NCBI GenBank assembly: GCA_021845325.1
Contig: JAKBRR010000066.1
Span: forward strand, 1-7,791
Reading direction: 5' to 3'
Length of the DNA: 7,791 nucleotides
From: Thermoplasmata archaeon
GTDB lineage: Archaea > Thermoplasmatota > Thermoplasmata > Thermoplasmatales > Thermoplasmataceae
Positions 6,110-7,791 of the stretch are shown here, piece by piece. A program made the position numbers and the translations under genes. The first letter of the stretch is position 1. Each line of letters opens with the position of its first letter. The notes under the pieces were generated by a model, which worked only from the letters and a program-made list of their open reading frames with translations, had not been told where the DNA came from and did no database searches.

Positions 6110-7457
6110 CTTCCTCCAATTCTGCCTCTACTTCGTTGAAGTCCATGCTAGAAGCACCTAGAAATTCGTTTTCTTGTATACCAAAGTCAATTGTGTAATA
6201 GAGAGAAGTCCCTTCTACCGTCAAATTTCCATGTTTTGTGTATAGTATTACTTCATGACTTTTTGAATTAGTAAGCCAGTTAGCAATAGCCAAGACTCTG
6301 GCATACCATTCATAATTCCACCAGCCTTTGGCTAAGGCTTTTCGGCGTCTATTTGAAGCACGTACTGAAAATGGGCCATTCAGCGGATCATTAAAGAAAA
6401 TACCTACAATTACTCTTATTACTGGTACCCCGACTTCATCTGGCAAGAATTTAAATCCAGGTGAAAGATGATACATAGCGGGCTCGGAAATATATTTCCC
6501 ATCCTTACGACTTTTGAAATTTCTTAAACCACATGCATTTACATAAGTTATTGTACCATCATACCGTCTAAATTGCAGTTTATTTCCTTTTAGAAGTTTA
6601 TCTGGAAAATAAATCCTTCCAGAAAGTGGATCCTCAATCAATCCTCTCTTTAGAGAGTAATATTTCAATGATTGATTTATAAGAGCTGAAACGACATTAC
6701 GAGGTACCCCCGTCCACCATTTATTATCTAAAGAATATTCAAATTCAATAGGTTTAACCGATGGATCTGTTATGTGTTCTTCTGGTACGCTAAAACTCCA
6801 AAGATCATCATTTAAGTAAAAATGTGGCCAATCTTTAATTAAATGACTAATTTTGGCGCCAAAAGGAACTTTGCGTTTTTCAATTATCAGTGGGTATTCT
6901 GTAACGGGGAAGAGATTCGACCAAATCCTCTCCTCTTTAATCAATGGCTCTGTCATGGTGTTCATCCACGTGGATATTGTTGAGTAATTTTCCACTTGAT
7001 TTTTTGGGGTCTTTAATTGCTGAAGCTTCTTCATTAGAGCCAGAAATCCCTCATACCAACTTTTGTTAAATTGGATGAATACGATATCAGAAACGAGAAA
7101 ATCAAATTCCGAAGGTTGAATATCGTCTATTTTCAGTGGTATTAAAAAGTCTATTCCAAGATTTTTCCCCACGTTTATCGCTAACGTCCTCTCTTTTAAT
7201 GGGTTTTCTTTGCGTATAGAATTGCGCGACAACAAAGCTATTAAACGAAAACAACGCTTTTGTATTGCTTGAGAAATATCTCTTGGGTAGGATTCCCCCC
7301 CGAGCATTTTAAAGCGATCATACCAAACTTTGTATCCTGCAGCAATTAGACGCATAGCTATCCAGTCTGCAATCGCCCTATCTTCAACAGCGTAGCTTAT
7401 AAAAAGATGATCTCTCTTACAATTGCCTATATACTTTCTGTTATTAGAGGTGTCCAT
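6078..7457 (-). CDS. TIR-APAZ protein, NADase effector of a SPARTA system
   Basis: A 459-aa protein with an N-terminal TIR domain (about 14-145) and a C-terminal APAZ region (about 170-435), close to the roughly 450 aa usual for SPARTA TIR-APAZ proteins. TIR signatures are HLFISYAVED (17-26), VWYDRFKMLGGESYPRDI (44-61, BB-loop region) and NPLKERTLAI (85-94). E89 is the likely catalytic glutamate for NAD+ cleavage. APAZ takes the place of the missing N/PAZ half of Argonaute and holds the guide-target duplex with the short pAgo. The last 24 residues (436-459) hold 11 Asp/Glu and no Lys/Arg, like the acidic tail that occupies the nucleic-acid channel in the resting state of studied SPARTAs. The ATG at 7457 is fixed by an in-frame TAA directly before it. 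It is the first gene of the operon, with pAgo starting inside its tail codons. Half of its Arg codons are CGN (13 of 26), slightly more than in the methyltransferase (4 of 11). Active complexes oligomerise and deplete NAD(P)+, causing dormancy or death of the infected cell. Confidence 0.93.
   Translation of the reverse strand: MDTSNNRKYIGNCKRDHLFISYAVEDRAIADWIAMRLIAAGYKVWYDRFKMLGGESYPRDISQAIQKRCFRLIALLSRNSIRKENPLKERTLAINVGKNLGIDFLIPLKIDDIQPSEFDFLVSDIVFIQFNKSWYEGFLALMKKLQQLKTPKNQVENYSTISTWMNTMTEPLIKEERIWSNLFPVTEYPLIIEKRKVPFGAKISHLIKDWPHFYLNDDLWSFSVPEEHITDPSVKPIEFEYSLDNKWWTGVPRNVVSALINQSLKYYSLKRGLIEDPLSGRIYFPDKLLKGNKLQFRRYDGTITYVNACGLRNFKSRKDGKYISEPAMYHLSPGFKFLPDEVGVPVIRVIVGIFFNDPLNGPFSVRASNRRRKALAKGWWNYEWYARVLAIANWLTNSKSHEVILYTKHGNLTVEGTSLYYTIDFGIQENEFLGASSMDFNEVEAELEEDDGPSDESYD
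6113..6117 (-). promoter_or_regulatory. Shine-Dalgarno of the pAgo gene inside the TIR-APAZ tail
   Basis: Minus-strand GGAGG sits within the Leu-Glu-Glu codons 447-449 of TIR-APAZ, and the next Asp codons contain the ATGATG start of pAgo. Spacing is 3 nt to the first ATG and 6 nt to the second. This supports translational coupling of the two subunits and favours the second ATG slightly. Confidence 0.65.
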
Positions 7458-7482
7458 TTAATGAGACATTAATTCAATGCGA

Positions 7483-7500
7483 TTAAATAAAATAAACTTT
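7483..7500 (-). promoter_or_regulatory. TATA/BRE-like promoter of the SPARTA operon
   Basis: The minus strand reads AAAGTTTATTTTATTTAA from 7500 to 7483, a purine-led BRE-like start followed by a T/A-rich TATA box. Its centre is about 34 nt before the ATG at 7457, which would put transcription start near 7465 and give a leader of about 8 nt. No Shine-Dalgarno is present, consistent with near-leaderless translation. Confidence 0.45.
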
Positions 7501-7618
7501 TGCTAGCACAAATTGTAATGTAATAGTTAAGGGAGATAGAATAAACCCCAGATTTTAGAAATGTGCATAAAATTATGAAGAGTTTATGTAAGATCAATAT
7601 TTGAAAGAAAAGTCTTCA

Positions 7619-7791
7619 TTATAACAGGGCTTTGAAAAAAATTCTACCGTTTTTCTCCCTTCTCTCAATCTTATTCTCTCTGTAAAGGTGTATCATGTGT
7701 GCCAGGGCTTCTCCAAAAGCGAAATTCTTTTCCATTTCGTTCATGGAATCAAGCTTTCTGCCACGATTCCAGCTTATTCTGGAAGCGACAT
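7619..7791 (-). CDS. C-terminal end of an unknown protein (partial)
   Basis: A minus-strand frame is open from the right edge to a TAA at 7619-7621, giving the last 56 residues of a protein whose start lies outside the window. The text is charged and helix-like, with RISWNRGRKLDSMNEMEKNF followed by FGEALAHMIHLYRENKIERR and ending FFKALL. I do not recognise the family. A second stop (TGA) follows the TAA at once, then a T-rich run. The 161 bp to the TIR gene contain that operon's own TATA element, so this gene is probably a separate transcript. An internal ATG could start a 41-aa peptide, but the frame continues upstream in the same style. Confidence 0.5.
   Translation of the reverse strand, partial: VASRISWNRGRKLDSMNEMEKNFAFGEALAHMIHLYRENKIERREKNGRIFFKALL

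Overview
The window looks like an accessory defence island in an AT-rich archaeal genome. A Thermoplasmatales-type acidophile such as Ferroplasma, Acidiplasma or Cuniculiplasma is my best guess, but it is only an inference. Three things point to an archaeon. AT-rich TATA-like boxes lie about 22-35 nt from the start codons of two genes, which fits leaderless or short-leader transcripts. Shine-Dalgarno motifs appear mainly at second-position or regulated genes. ATA (Ile) and AGA/AGG (Arg) codons are frequent, and the transposase remnants read like archaeal IS5-type and IS21-type proteins. No rRNA, tRNA or CRISPR array was seen.

Left part (1-1255): about 1 kb of mostly non-coding DNA, with a possible broken reading frame at the very edge. 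Positions 1256-2784 hold a compact module resembling a type II restriction-modification locus. A 175-aa protein of unrecognised family, possibly the endonuclease, is on the minus strand. Divergent from it are a 49-aa ribbon-helix-helix (RHH) regulator and a beta-class DNA methyltransferase on the plus strand, joined by an ATGA stop/start overlap. The divergent promoter has a near-palindromic TATA element and three tandem 10-bp repeats just before the regulator's Shine-Dalgarno. This suggests that the RHH protein autoregulates the module.

Middle (2785-4573): a long stretch without intact genes, then an IS5-like transposase remnant with two frameshifts and a stop. It runs directly into the N-terminal piece of an IS21-type transposase (IstA). 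This is a mobile-element graveyard between the two defence modules.

Right part (4574-7457, minus strand): a two-gene short prokaryotic Argonaute operon of the SPARTA type. The first gene encodes a TIR-APAZ protein (459 aa) and the second a short MID-PIWI Argonaute (511 aa). The genes overlap by 32 bp, and the Argonaute's GGAGG ribosome site lies inside the codons for the acidic C-terminal tail of the TIR-APAZ protein. In characterised relatives the pair forms a complex that uses a guide RNA to detect invading DNA and then depletes NAD+, killing or arresting the cell. A promoter-like TATA element lies about 30-40 nt upstream of the TIR gene. The far right edge holds the C-terminal end of another minus-strand gene of unknown function.

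Taken together, the window carries two mechanistically different defences, DNA modification/restriction and guide-directed abortive NAD+ depletion, flanking decayed insertion sequences. The operon architecture and family are known. The most noteworthy points are the likely archaeal host, the uncharacterised restriction-like protein and the RHH/iteron control region.
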